DNA from: Rickettsia akari str. Hartford
GTDB lineage: Bacteria > Pseudomonadota > Alphaproteobacteria > Rickettsiales > Rickettsiaceae
Assembly: GCF_000018205.1 (NCBI RefSeq)
Contig: NC_009881.1
Span: 620,001-684,000, forward strand
DNA length: 64,000 nt
Reading direction: 5' to 3'
The notes under the pieces are model-generated. The model was not told the origin of the DNA and ran no database searches. It was given only the letters and a program-made list of their open reading frames with translations. How positions within the stretch are numbered: position 1 is the stretch's first letter; each line of letters starts with the position of its first letter. Positions 8,552 through 18,132 of this stretch are shown here, piece after piece. Position numbers and translations under genes: made by a program.

Positions 8552-9535
8552 ATGTCACTACTTGATGCAAGTCCAATATATAAGCCATTTTCATATCCAT
8601 GGGCATATACAGCTTGGCACACTCAACAAAAAATTCATTGGTTACCGGAAGAAGTACCGCTTGCCGATGATGTGAAAGATTGGAAGTATAACTTAACTCC
8701 AGGGGAAAAACATCTATTAACACAAATATTTCGTTTTTTTACTCAGGCGGATATTGAAGTGAATAACTGCTATATGAAGCATTATTCACGAGTATTTAAA
8801 CCGACTGAAATATTAATGATGTTATCGGCATTTTCTAATATGGAAACGGTACATATTGCAGCATATTCACATTTACTTGATACGGTAGGTATGCCGGAAG
8901 TAGAATATTCAGCATTTCTTAAATATAAGGAAATGAAAGACAAGTATGATTATATACAGCAATTTGGAGTGGATACCAAAGAAGATATAGCAACTACACT
9001 CGCAGTATTTGGAGCTTTTACTGAAGGATTACAGCTATTTGCTTCTTTTGCGATTATGCTTAATTTCCCTCGTTTTAATAAAATGAAAGGTATGGGTCAG
9101 ATTATTTCTTGGTCAGTGCGTGATGAAACTCTTCATACTAATTCAATTATTACTCTGTTTAAGACTTTTGTAAGAGAGAACCCTGAAGTTTGGACAGAAA
9201 CTTTACGTAAACGTATTTATGAAGCTTGTACAACTATTGTGCATTTTGAAGATGCCTTTATTGAACTTGCGTTTGAAGTTGGCGGTATTGAAGGGTTAAC
9301 GGCATATGAAGTAAGACAATATATTCGTTATATTGCTGACCGTCGTTTAATGCAACTAGGGCTCAAAGATGTATATTTGGTCAATCATAACCCGCTTCCT
9401 TGGCTTGATGAAATGCTAAATGGAGTCGAGCATACGAACTTTTTTGAAAATAGAGCGACTGAATATTCAAAAGCGGCGACTACCGGTTCATGGGAAGAAG
9501 TATTCACTCAGATGGACGCCAAAAGAGGAGGCTAA
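8552..9535 (+). CDS. nrdB: Ribonucleoside-diphosphate reductase beta subunit
   Basis: The 327-residue radical-generating subunit. Diiron ligand motifs are visible: Asp67 in TQADIEVN, Glu98 and His101 in METVHIAAY, then FTEGLQLFASF and SVRDETLHT with the second-half ligands. Tyr105, four residues after the His, is the likely radical tyrosine, so this is an ordinary Tyr-type enzyme. A SD-like AAGAAGAACA precedes the ATG. The 3' end is followed by a fragment of repeat X. Confidence 0.94.
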   Translation: MSLLDASPIYKPFSYPWAYTAWHTQQKIHWLPEEVPLADDVKDWKYNLTPGEKHLLTQIFRFFTQADIEVNNCYMKHYSRVFKPTEILMMLSAFSNMETVHIAAYSHLLDTVGMPEVEYSAFLKYKEMKDKYDYIQQFGVDTKEDIATTLAVFGAFTEGLQLFASFAIMLNFPRFNKMKGMGQIISWSVRDETLHTNSIITLFKTFVRENPEVWTETLRKRIYEACTTIVHFEDAFIELAFEVGGIEGLTAYEVRQYIRYIADRRLMQLGLKDVYLVNHNPLPWLDEMLNGVEHTNFFENRATEYSKAATTGSWEEVFTQMDAKRGG

Positions 9536-9554
9536 AGAATATACTAAGATAGAA

Positions 9555-9605
9555 CTTGAAAATTGGCAGCCGTGTCTTTGTAAGCCTTCGGATGCTGAAC
9601 ATGTT
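9555..9605. repeat. Partial copy of dispersed repeat X
   Basis: AAATTGGCAGCCGTGTCTTTG followed by TCGGATGCTGAAC mirrors the 5' part of the repeat at 5340-5495 (AAATTGGCTACATCGTCTTTG, TCGGATGTTGAAC). It lies just after the nrdB stop. Confidence 0.5.
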
Positions 9606-9666
9606 GTATCGAAGTATACATATTAACAACAACAATAAAAAAATTTAAAATACCTAATTTTTATTT

Positions 9667-12546
9667 GTGAAAATTTTGAATAATGTTATGGATGTTACAA
9701 ATAATACAAATTATCAAAAGGTTGTAGAAAAAGTTTTATCTTCTTCTAACGCTAATAAAGCACTAAAAAGTGCAATTAAGGACTTATCATCTTCAAAGAG
9801 TATAAGCTTAAGAACGGTGTTACTCGGAGCAAAATTTGTTTTAACTAATCCTGTAAATACTTATAATCTTGTCAAACTTGCTAAATCCTCTAATATATAT
9901 CTTGATCCGGAATTTCAAAAATCACTTCTTGAGAAATCTCCAATATGGGAATTTTTAAAAAAACATTCAGACGATTTGCCTAAAATAGGTCAAATCTTAG
10001 CAAATTCAGGCTTTAGAGAATTTCAAGATAAGAGTGCTTTAGATAAAAAGGGACTCGAAATACTAAAAGAATGTTTTAAAAATGAAAAAGTACTTAAAAA
10101 ACTTCAAGAAATTGCAGTTGAAGTAAAGCAAGAGCTACCTGACTGGAATAAAGTGACGTCTAGCGTTTTGGGTATGCTGGTTACCGATAAAAATTTCAAA
10201 AAATTCTTTAATGACAAGAGCGAAGATATTACGAATTATATACGCACTGGAGCAACTGAAATACTTCCAAGCGATTATATAAAAACTTTTGATAATATAT
10301 TACAAAAACCCGACAAGAAAAATGTGTTAAAAATATTTAATACACATCCTCATTTTAAGCAAGAACTGGCTGAAAATATAAACGATCCTAATACTCTAAA
10401 AAGTTTTAATAAGTTATCTCCTGAAGAACAACTAATTATTGGCAGTTTCTTAGAAGAAGCAAAAGAACAAGCTAAACCTTTCTTAAAAGAACATTTTGAA
10501 AGCTACAAAATTGATCTTAAAATTTTAGATATTATTCCTACTTTATTAAACAAAATTCCTGAGACAAAAGAGATTTTTGATACTCTTCATGATCCAAATC
10601 AAGGTTTCATGATATCTCTTGAAAAATCCTTAGAAATGGTGGCGGGTGATGATAAAGTAAAAAGTTTTTTTGCTAATAATAAAACAATCTTACCAAATAT
10701 TGCTTTAGGTATTATTGAAAATAATCCTAGCATACAAAGCATAACAAAAGAATATAATTTTGATCAACAAATGCTTAGTATAGTAGGTGAAGTTATGTCA
10801 AAGCCAGAAATTGCTCATGAGATTGTTGCAGACTTAAATAAAGGCGATTATATGAGTTTAACCGGTAATATAATCTCTGCCCTGAATGATCCTTCATTTA
10901 AATTAAAAGATATATTAGTAGAGCAAAGTAAAGAAGGTCTATTTGATAATTTCATTACAGGAGTTTTAGAACAAGATGAAAAAAATAGCCAAACTATAAA
11001 ACTACAACTTATAAATTATGATCTGGAAGCAAGTGATATTACAAAGTTAATGCGCATAATGCCTATATTACTTGATAAACCTGAATCATTAAAAAAGGTT
11101 TTTCGAGATTTTATTAAAGGTGATTATATTGGAATGGCAAAAGAGTTAATAATTTTAACTAACGACAATCCTGAAATTAAAAAATATTTAAACAATAATA
11201 GAGCAATATTTGCAAATATTTTAGACAAAACTTTAGTGGACATACCAGGTATAAATAACCTTGATAAGAAAGAATTATATAATGTACTTCCATCAATGTT
11301 AAACCATCCTGATGAATTAGTTAAAGTTATAGAAGCGGTTGAACAAAGTAATTATCGTGGTGCAGCTAGTGCTATATATAATCTAGCTCAAAAAACCAAT
11401 TATTTTGAAGGACAATTGCCGAATATTATAAAAGCAAGTTTTAACTATGCTACTGAAAAAGTAAAAGATGTATTTAGTCCATCACAAGATTTTAAAGATA
11501 AAACTATAGATGAAATTACTCTTAGAAATAACTTAAATAAAATACAAAATGGAAAATTCAGCTTAGAGGGAGCTATATTAGTAGGTAATTTATCTAATAT
11601 TGACTTCTCAGGCATATCATTAAAAAATGCAGATTTAACTAAAGTAACTTCTTTAAAAGATTGTAATTTTAAAAATACTAATTTAGCAGGTGCTAAACTA
11701 CCTGATAATTTAATGCTACTTACTGATACTTACAATCTTAATAAGACAATCCATTCTTTAGCACCTGAACTAATTAAAGAGCAACAAGCAAAATTAATTG
11801 ATAAGGCAATTGATAAAGTATTTTTACAAATACAGGCCGAAGAAAAAAGGCATTTACTGAGTAAAAAAGAATTTGCTCAACAGGTAAATATGTTATGCGA
11901 AGAAAATCAAGCGGTTAAAGACTATATTATAGAAAAACTCAATTCGCTACCTATGAATATGGTTACTAACCTAGCTACTCCTAAAACAAATCAATATAAA
12001 CATATTACAAATCATTTAAATTCTCCATTACAAATATTGAGCCCTTTATATGAAAATATTGTAAATAAAGAAGATATTAAGAGTAATTTATTGACAAATA
12101 TTTTAAGCGAAAAAATAGCACAAAAACTTTTTGATAAAGGTGATAATAGAGGTGAAGATTTTTTCATGATTAAGCAGATGCTCAAACCTATCGTTTCTGA
12201 ATATTCTAATAAGAATCCTGATAATATCAATAATTTTTTAGAGCCGAAAAATCTAGAAAAATTAGCAATTAATATTGCCTCTAATTTAAATTCTAAATCT
12301 AAATATACTTGGGCAGGTACTATTACCGGTGGAATTTATTTACCACAAGAAATCTTCAATGAACAGTTAAAAGATAATTTTAAGAATGAGTTTGAAAATA
12401 TTAATAAACTAAATCTTTTAAAAGAAGCAAAAAATGTAGTTTCAAATTTAGATAGTAAAGTGCATATAGTAGATCATCACTATAAATCACATACTTACGC
12501 ATCATTACCTACAAAAAGTAAAAAAAATAAACATATAGCTCTATAA
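9667..12546 (+). CDS. Large helical protein with short pentapeptide-repeat segment (function unknown)
   Basis: A 959-residue, Lys/Asn/Glu-rich, largely alpha-helical protein. It begins with GTG (an ATG at 9688 is an alternative); no good SD is visible. The body contains degenerate repeated helices of the form LLDKPESLKKVF.DFIKGDY.G.AKEL and LNHPDELVKVIEAVEQSNYRG, about 100 residues apart. A short pentapeptide-repeat segment (about residues 630-680: ADLTKVTSLKDCNFKNTNLA) follows, then a less repetitive C-terminal 280 residues. There is no signal peptide or membrane segment. A ruined paralogue follows directly. It resembles lineage-specific rickettsial proteins; a host-directed role is possible but nothing in the sequence proves it. 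Confidence 0.75.
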   Translation: MKILNNVMDVTNNTNYQKVVEKVLSSSNANKALKSAIKDLSSSKSISLRTVLLGAKFVLTNPVNTYNLVKLAKSSNIYLDPEFQKSLLEKSPIWEFLKKHSDDLPKIGQILANSGFREFQDKSALDKKGLEILKECFKNEKVLKKLQEIAVEVKQELPDWNKVTSSVLGMLVTDKNFKKFFNDKSEDITNYIRTGATEILPSDYIKTFDNILQKPDKKNVLKIFNTHPHFKQELAENINDPNTLKSFNKLSPEEQLIIGSFLEEAKEQAKPFLKEHFESYKIDLKILDIIPTLLNKIPETKEIFDTLHDPNQGFMISLEKSLEMVAGDDKVKSFFANNKTILPNIALGIIENNPSIQSITKEYNFDQQMLSIVGEVMSKPEIAHEIVADLNKGDYMSLTGNIISALNDPSFKLKDILVEQSKEGLFDNFITGVLEQDEKNSQTIKLQLINYDLEASDITKLMRIMPILLDKPESLKKVFRDFIKGDYIGMAKELIILTNDNPEIKKYLNNNRAIFANILDKTLVDIPGINNLDKKELYNVLPSMLNHPDELVKVIEAVEQSNYRGAASAIYNLAQKTNYFEGQLPNIIKASFNYATEKVKDVFSPSQDFKDKTIDEITLRNNLNKIQNGKFSLEGAILVGNLSNIDFSGISLKNADLTKVTSLKDCNFKNTNLAGAKLPDNLMLLTDTYNLNKTIHSLAPELIKEQQAKLIDKAIDKVFLQIQAEEKRHLLSKKEFAQQVNMLCEENQAVKDYIIEKLNSLPMNMVTNLATPKTNQYKHITNHLNSPLQILSPLYENIVNKEDIKSNLLTNILSEKIAQKLFDKGDNRGEDFFMIKQMLKPIVSEYSNKNPDNINNFLEPKNLEKLAINIASNLNSKSKYTWAGTITGGIYLPQEIFNEQLKDNFKNEFENINKLNLLKEAKNVVSNLDSKVHIVDHHYKSHTYASLPTKSKKNKHIAL

Positions 12547-12681
12547 ATCTTAGATCCAATTGATTTAATTACCATATTATGTAATATAAATTAAAATATT
12601 TAAGTAGTTCTTAATTTATTTTTTTGAATCAGTTTTAAGAGAATTTAATATTGATGTAATTAAATACATTGCATTATTTTC

Positions 12682-14848
12682 ATGGAAGTTATAAATTCCA
12701 TTAAAGATATTAAATTAAAGAATTTCAATAAAACTGTTAAAAGGATATTATCTTCTCATGATGCAGACAAGGCATTTACACGTTTTATTTATGACCTTGC
12801 ATCTCCAAAGAAAAAAAATATTACCAGTTAGTATAGGAGCGTTATTAAAAGGTGCACAGTTTGCTTTCACTAATCCCGTAAATAGTTATAATCTTGTTAA
12901 ACTTGCAAGCTCATCTGATATATATCTTGATTCAAACTTTCAAAAATCCATTCTTGAAAAATCCGAAATATGGAATTTTCTAAAAAAACATGTAAATGAT
13001 TTACTAAAAATAGGGCAAATCTTAGAGAAAGCAGATTTTAGAGAATTTCCAGAAGGTAGTTTTATGGATCAAAAGGACCTTACAACATTTAAAAAATGAT
13101 AATGTACTTAAAAGCATTAAAGACATTGCAATTGAGCGAAAGCAAGATGTACCTGACTATAATAAAGTGACTTCTAAAACATTAGAAATGTTATCTAACG
13201 ATAAAAATTTCTTGAAATTTTTTAATGAAAAAGGCAAAGATATAGCAGATTATATACGTACCAAAGCAACAAAAATACTTCCCAGCGACTATATAAAAGC
13301 TTGTGATAATATATTACACAAACCTCAAAGTAAGGATACAGATGCAAAAGTTGATCCTAGTATTGTAGATACTATTCCTACTTTATGAAATAAAATGCCT
13401 GAAACAAAAGAGATTTTTGATACTCTCAATGCTCCAAATCAAGGAGTAATGGTCGCTCTTGAGCAATCTTAAGAAATGGTATCTGGCGACGATAAATTAA
13501 AAAATGTTTTTGCTGATAATAAAACAGTCTTACCTGATATTGCCTCAGTTGTTATTGACAATATTCCGAATATACAAAGCATGAAGAAAGAATATAATTT
13601 CGATCAACAAATGCTTAGTACAGTAGCTGAAGTTATGTCAAAACCGGAAATTGCACATGCTATTATTACAGATATAAATAAAGGCGATTATATGAACTTA
13701 ACAAGCCGTATAATTACTGCTTTTACGAGCATTAATTCAAGTTAAAAGATGAGCAAAGTAACGAAGGTTTATTCGATAATTTAATGTGCCGATTTGGGAT
13801 GAACAATCAATCGCCTTTAGTCGAATGTAAGATATAATGAAGTTGCCTTGGCGACGAATTTATAAAGAGATATGAGAAGTTATAGAAAAAAATAGCCATA
13901 TCCAGTATGATTTAAAAGTACACAATATGTGGGTACCAAAGTATAGCAAGAGTGTATTAACGTGAAAGGTAGCGAAGAGAGATCTAGAGATTTATTTAGG
14001 AGTATTTGTATGGAACATGAAGTACAGATAATTTCAGGCAAAGTAGCTTGTGATCATGTTCATATGTTTATCTAGTATAGACCGCAAATAACACCTAGCA
14101 AACTTGTGCAGTATTGAAAATGCAGTAGCTCAAGAATATTATTGCAAGAATTTGCTTATTTGAGAAAGCAGTATTGGGGCAATCATTTTTGGGCTAGAGG
14201 TTATATGGCAGTTAGTTTGGGTAATATTACTGATGAAATGATACAGCAGTATATTGATGAGCAAGAAGGTGCAACTATTAATGATGACCTATTTCTAATC
14301 GATTACACTTCTATTTATAACATCTCAGCTTATAGCTGAGAGTTGTTTAGTTAAAGGGGTTTTAGAACAAGATGAAAAATAGCAAAACTATAAAACAACA
14401 GTTTGTAAATTATGGACTAGAAACAACAGATGTTACAAAACTTACGAATGTAATACCTATACTACTTGATAATCCTGAGTCATTAAAAAAGGTTTTTGAT
14501 GAATTTGTTAAAGGTGATTATACGGGAATAGCTAAAGAATTGGTAATGTTCATTACGAATAATAACGAAATCAAAAAATATTTAAACGAGAATAAGGAAA
14601 TATTTACAGGTATTTTAGATAAAACTTAAAAAGATATACAATTATATAATATACTAACACTTATGCTCAATCCACCGGATAAGTTGGTTCAAATCTTAGA
14701 AAATATTGAAAATCAAAGATATATTAATATCGCTACTAGTATAGGTAGTTTAATTTGGACAGAAGGTCAAACGCTGAATATTATAAAACAAATACCAAAT
14801 GTCGTTAAAGCGGGAGTTGGGTATTTTAAATCTGAGAAGTACCTGTAG
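12682..14848 (+). pseudogene. Decayed tandem paralogue of the 959-residue protein, split by an IS200-like element
   Basis: ATG at 12682 opens MEVINSIKDIKLKNF. Collinear blocks then match the upstream gene: FTNPVNSYNLVKLASSSDIY, KATKILPSDYIKACDNIL, EYNFDQQMLSTVAEVMSKPE, and IPILLDNPESLKKVFDEFVK. Stops or frameshifts fall at about 12825, 13098, 13386, 13470, 13743, 14627 and 14846. The IS200-like element is inserted at about 13786 within a stretch homologous to DNFITGVLEQDEKN. Part of the 3' half, including the pentapeptide segment, is missing. The sequence shows an ancestral tandem duplication followed by loss of the downstream copy. Confidence 0.85.
13787..14341 (+). mobile_element. tnpA: IS200/IS605-type element, defective copy A
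   Basis: Carries a ruined Y1 (HUH) transposase of about 150 codons. The remnant reads RSYRKK then a stop, ..DLFRSICMEHEVQIISGKVA, the HUH motif in CDHVHMF, a stop, and finally an intact tail from 14142 (MQEFAYLRKQYWGNHFWARG, then DEMIQQYIDEQE with the candidate catalytic Tyr). At least four in-frame stops or shifts disable it. The right end carries the perfect hairpin CTCAGCT-TAT-AGCTGAG (14324-14340), and the left flank is TTAAT plus one base. It is inserted in the decayed paralogue. By direct reading the 555 bases are identical to copy B at 30056-30610. Confidence 0.85.
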
Positions 14849-15171
14849 AATGAGAAAATAAAATTTAGGCCGATGGTATTACATCGTCTAAAATTTAAAT
14901 AGTAAGATTAATATTGTATGATCTAAAACAAATACACTTGCCATTACTCCTATTTCTAATAATAAAAAGAAAGACGAAATACATAGATAAACTATACTCA
15001 CTGAATCCCAAAAATTGATATCGTCTACGAACTTTTATAGTACCCTACGTTTTTTCAAAAGTCCTCAATGTCATCCATTGCGAAAGTAGGAATCCATGCT
15101 AAAAAATCTTTAAAATTAAAGATTTTTTATTAGATAATTTTTTTTCAAATAAAGCTTTAAGGAACTTTATT
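14849..15171. other. Intergenic debris and start of a palindromic element
   Basis: Up to about 15060 the stretch is AT-rich with no recognisable gene, probably the lost 3' half of the decayed paralogue. From 15067 a type B palindromic element begins and runs into the 3' end of miaA. Confidence 0.4.
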
Positions 15172-15205
15172 TTAGTGAATTCCCGCCTCCGCAGGAATGA
15201 CATTT
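15067..15205. repeat. Type B palindromic element forming the 3' end of miaA
   Basis: Left arm ATGTCATCCATTGCGAAAGT, right arm TTCCCGCCTCCGCAGGAATG followed by ACATT. The right arm is read in frame by miaA, which ends [10 protein letters not shown] inside the repeat. Confidence 0.75.
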
Positions 15206-16110
15206 AATATTTGTGCAAACTCTTCTTGGTTAGAATATTCCAATGTGGTTTTATCTTGTATCTGATTTTTAAACCAAGTAACTTGTCTTTTAGCATACTG
15301 ACGGGTTCGTATTTGAGCTGCATTGAGAGCTCTATCTAAAGTCATATCGCCGTCTAAATAAGCTAAAATTTCTTTTATTCCTACAGCTTTTAAATCCACA
15401 TAATCTTTAGGAGCAAATTGCTTTTTTATTAAAGCTATTTCGTCAATTGCCCCTTCTTTAAATATCTTATCTAAACGCTCATCACAAGTTTTATATAAAA
15501 ATTTTCGCTCAGGATTTAAGAAGATAATTTTGAAATTAAAATCAGATAAAATTTGCTCTTTTGGTAAAGTTTGAAAGGAACAAATAGATTTACCAGTTTC
15601 CAAGAATACTTCATAAGCTCTAATTAAACGCTGAGTATCATTTTTGTTTATTTTAGAAGCAGCAAGCGTGTCAAGCTCCTCTAATTTATTCCATAATTCT
15701 ATATTACCTATTTCAGTATGTAAGTTTCTTACTTGTTCTCGTAAATCTTCTGATATATCAGGAATATTATTATATCCGAAAACTAAAGAATTGATATATA
15801 AACCAGTTCCACCTATTAATATAGGTAGTTTGACTCGAGCAGTTACTTCTTTTATTTTTTCTGCAGCAAGTTTGAGATATTTTACTACCGAAAAATCTTC
15901 CGTAATAGATAGAAAATTATATAAATGGTAAGTCACTTCAGCTGTATAGCTTTGCGGAGGGGAGGCGGTAATAATAGGAATTTTCTTATAAACCTGCATT
16001 GAGTCGATATTTATGATCTCGCCGTTATATGCTTTAGCTAGTTCATGCCCTAAATAAGACTTTCCACTAGCAGTTGGCCCGCATAAAATTATTATGTCTT
16101 TCGTTGTCAC
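15172..16110 (-). CDS. miaA: tRNA dimethylallyltransferase MiaA
   Basis: Transfers the dimethylallyl group to A37 of tRNAs reading UNN codons. The P-loop GPTASGKS lies just after the start, followed by [31 protein letters not shown], and the C-terminal [14 protein letters not shown] tRNA-binding segment. The GTG at 16110 gives [18 protein letters not shown], the normal family beginning. The upstream in-frame ATG at 16167 would add 19 residues derived from a neighbouring repeat and is less likely. The last residues ([10 protein letters not shown]) come from a palindromic element that supplies the stop codon. Catalytic motifs are intact, so it should be functional. Confidence 0.92.
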
Positions 16111-16160
16111 TGATATATAGTTTAGTCTATAATTGTTGGGTCGTTGCATGGCTCGGTTTT

Positions 16161-16272
16161 TCGTCATTGCGAAGAAATTACAGAGTCATTGACGAAGCAA
16201 TCCAGTAAAAAATGCTGATTTACAGAATTTTTCTATGGATTGCCACGCGGCCTACGGCTGCTTGCAATGACG
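16161..16272. repeat. Type A palindromic element
   Basis: Begins TCGTCATTGCGAAGAAATTA, with GACGAAGCAATCC inside the left arm. Right arm is GATTGCCACGCGGCCTACGG ending TTGCAATGACGG. It belongs to the same family as 26549, 34121, 47991, 50312 and 58446. Confidence 0.8.
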
Positions 16273-16512
16273 GGGTGGTATCCACATCGGTAACACCTCG
16301 CAATAATGACATCGTACAATTAAACGGTTTCAGTTTCATGTTGGCCGACTAAATAAGCCCGCATCCATGTAGTCAACTCTTAGACTCTTTAAACCGTTAG
16401 ATGCTGCTACACCATCTTTAAGTTTAAAAACAAGAGAATCATAATTAGTAGGCGCAAGGTCGTTACGTGTGAGAAAAATATATAAAATAATATTTTAGAA
16501 AGCAATAATTCT
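16273..16512 (-). other. Intergenic; unassigned open stretch
   Basis: On the complement, about 16345-16475 reads without stops as NDLAPTNYDSLVFKLKDGVA, then ASNGLKSLRVDYMDAGLF. This looks like a piece of a real protein but has no start, no family I recognise, and is bounded by repeat sequence. Probably a gene scrap. Confidence 0.3.
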
Positions 16513-17955
16513 TTAATAATTAATTAATAGCCCGTATTTTTCAAGATATTTATTAATTATAGCTATTATTTTCCCTAAGCCATTTTTACTAGCTGATTCA
16601 GCTCTTGCAACTATAATAGATTCGGTGTTAGAACTACGCAGTAACCACCAACCATGCTCGGTATTTACCCGTACACCGTCTATATCATTAAACTCTATTT
16701 TCTCTTCTAATAATTTTTCTTTAATCTCTTTAATAATTTGTAATTTTAACCTAGACGGAACAAATATTTTAATTTCCGGTGTACTATAGCTTTTCGGTAA
16801 ATCCTCTATTATTTCATCCAGAGTCTTACTTGATTTGCTAAGTAAATCTAAAAATCTAAGTGCTGCATAAATTGCATCATCAAAGCCAAAATATTTATCG
16901 GCAAAGAATATATGCCCGCTCATTTCACCGGCGAGTAAAGCATTTGTTTCAAGCATTTTGCTTTTAATAAAAGGATGACCTGTTCGCCATATTATAGGAT
17001 TTCCGCCAAATGACCTAATTCTATCAACTATTAACTGACTGGCTTTTACATCGACTATTATGGTAACACTCGGATGTTCCTTTAAAATATTCTCAGCAAA
17101 TATACATAAAATTTGATCACCGAATAATATCTTACCGCCCCCGCTTACAATACCGATTCTATCACCGTCACCGTCAAAAGCTATACCAAGGTCACAATTT
17201 TGTTCTTTAACCACTTTTATTAGCTCTTGTAAATTAGCAGGGTTGGTAGGGTCAGGGTGATGGCTTGGAAAATTCCCGTCAATCCTACTATTTATGATTA
17301 TGTTGTGATTAGTTAAATGCTTTTTTAACTCTTCAATAATATTGCCTGTTGCTCCATTGCTGCAGTCCCAAGACACTTTTAACTGCGGATTAATATTTAT
17401 TCCCTCTAAAATACGTTTTAGGTATTTATGTTCTATATTATGTCCACAATATATGTCATGCCCGCGAAATCGGAAATCCATGTCTCCACTTGTATTAATA
17501 TGAATTCCTGCTTTCGCAGGAATGACATCAGGGGTTGTGGGCATAACATGATTATTCAAAACCTTTGCTAATAAATCCTTTATCTGATCACCGAAAAAAG
17601 ATTTACCGTGTTGCAGCATTTTAAAGCCGTTATCGTCACGAGGATTATGCGATCCCGTAACCATAATACTACCGGCAGGCATAAATTGTTTATCGACAAA
17701 ATATAGTACTGGTGTCGGAACTACGCCAATATTTATGATTTCAGCCCCTGCATCAGTTAGTCCTAATTCTAAAGCTTTACAAAGGGTATGGGAGCTGAGC
17801 CGACCGTCTAAACCAATACAGATTTTGCTATTATCTTTTGTGATAGTCATCTTGGCGAAACAAAAGCCGATTTTATAAGCTATTTCTTCTGTTAAATCCT
17901 TAAGGCTATTGCCTCTTATATCATAAGCTCTAAAAATTTCTTTGTTAATTTGCAT
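16513..17955 (-). CDS. Phosphomannomutase/phosphoglucomutase with in-frame RPE insertion
   Basis: A 480-residue alpha-D-phosphohexomutase that moves phosphate between C1 and C6 of hexoses for surface polysaccharide precursors. The phosphoserine loop TGSHNP is at 100-105 (Ser102), the metal loop DGDGDR at 261-266, the sugar loop GEMSGH near 335, and the phosphate-binding RSSNTES near the C-terminus. All four active-site loops are intact. Residues about 143-171 (including DVIPAKAGIHINTSGDMDFR) are the translation of a palindromic element inserted in frame between domains 1 and 2. Without it the length would be about 450, normal for the family. Whether it works chiefly on mannose or glucose phosphates cannot be told. 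Confidence 0.9.
   Translation of the reverse strand: MQINKEIFRAYDIRGNSLKDLTEEIAYKIGFCFAKMTITKDNSKICIGLDGRLSSHTLCKALELGLTDAGAEIINIGVVPTPVLYFVDKQFMPAGSIMVTGSHNPRDDNGFKMLQHGKSFFGDQIKDLLAKVLNNHVMPTTPDVIPAKAGIHINTSGDMDFRFRGHDIYCGHNIEHKYLKRILEGININPQLKVSWDCSNGATGNIIEELKKHLTNHNIIINSRIDGNFPSHHPDPTNPANLQELIKVVKEQNCDLGIAFDGDGDRIGIVSGGGKILFGDQILCIFAENILKEHPSVTIIVDVKASQLIVDRIRSFGGNPIIWRTGHPFIKSKMLETNALLAGEMSGHIFFADKYFGFDDAIYAALRFLDLLSKSSKTLDEIIEDLPKSYSTPEIKIFVPSRLKLQIIKEIKEKLLEEKIEFNDIDGVRVNTEHGWWLLRSSNTESIIVARAESASKNGLGKIIAIINKYLEKYGLLINY
17443..17529. repeat. Type B palindromic element inside the phosphohexomutase gene
   Basis: One arm contains GTCATGCCCGCGAAATCGG, the other CCTGCTTTCGCAGGAATGAC. The element is a multiple of three and introduces no stop in the gene's frame, giving about 29 extra residues. 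Confidence 0.85.
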
Positions 17956-17968
17956 AAAAAACCATTTA

Positions 17969-18096
17969 TGTCATGCCCGCGAGAGCTGGCATCTAAAAAA
18001 TAACATTAATAATTATAAACATATAAAAACTTGTTTTTATATGTTTTACTGGATCCACACCTTCGCGGGAATGACATAAAACGACCCATGCAACAA
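17969..18096. repeat. Type B palindromic element upstream of the phosphohexomutase gene
   Basis: Arms TGTCATGCCCGCGAGAGC and CACCTTCGCGGGAATGACA. An AT-rich inner stem (AACATATAAAAAC / GTTTTTATATGTT) nests within it. The outer edge ends with CCATGCAACAA at 18086-18096. Confidence 0.8.
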
Positions 18097-18132
18097 CATC
18101 TACTACTACTCGCAATGACGCGTTTGCATAGT

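Noticed and set aside
14142..14339. 65-codon ORF in the IS200-like element as a functional transposase
   Set aside because: It holds only the C-terminal half; the HUH motif lies upstream behind stops.
16161..16272. Regularly recurring palindromes considered as CRISPR
   Set aside because: Copies are dispersed over the window, never in a tandem array with unique spacers, and no cas gene is present.
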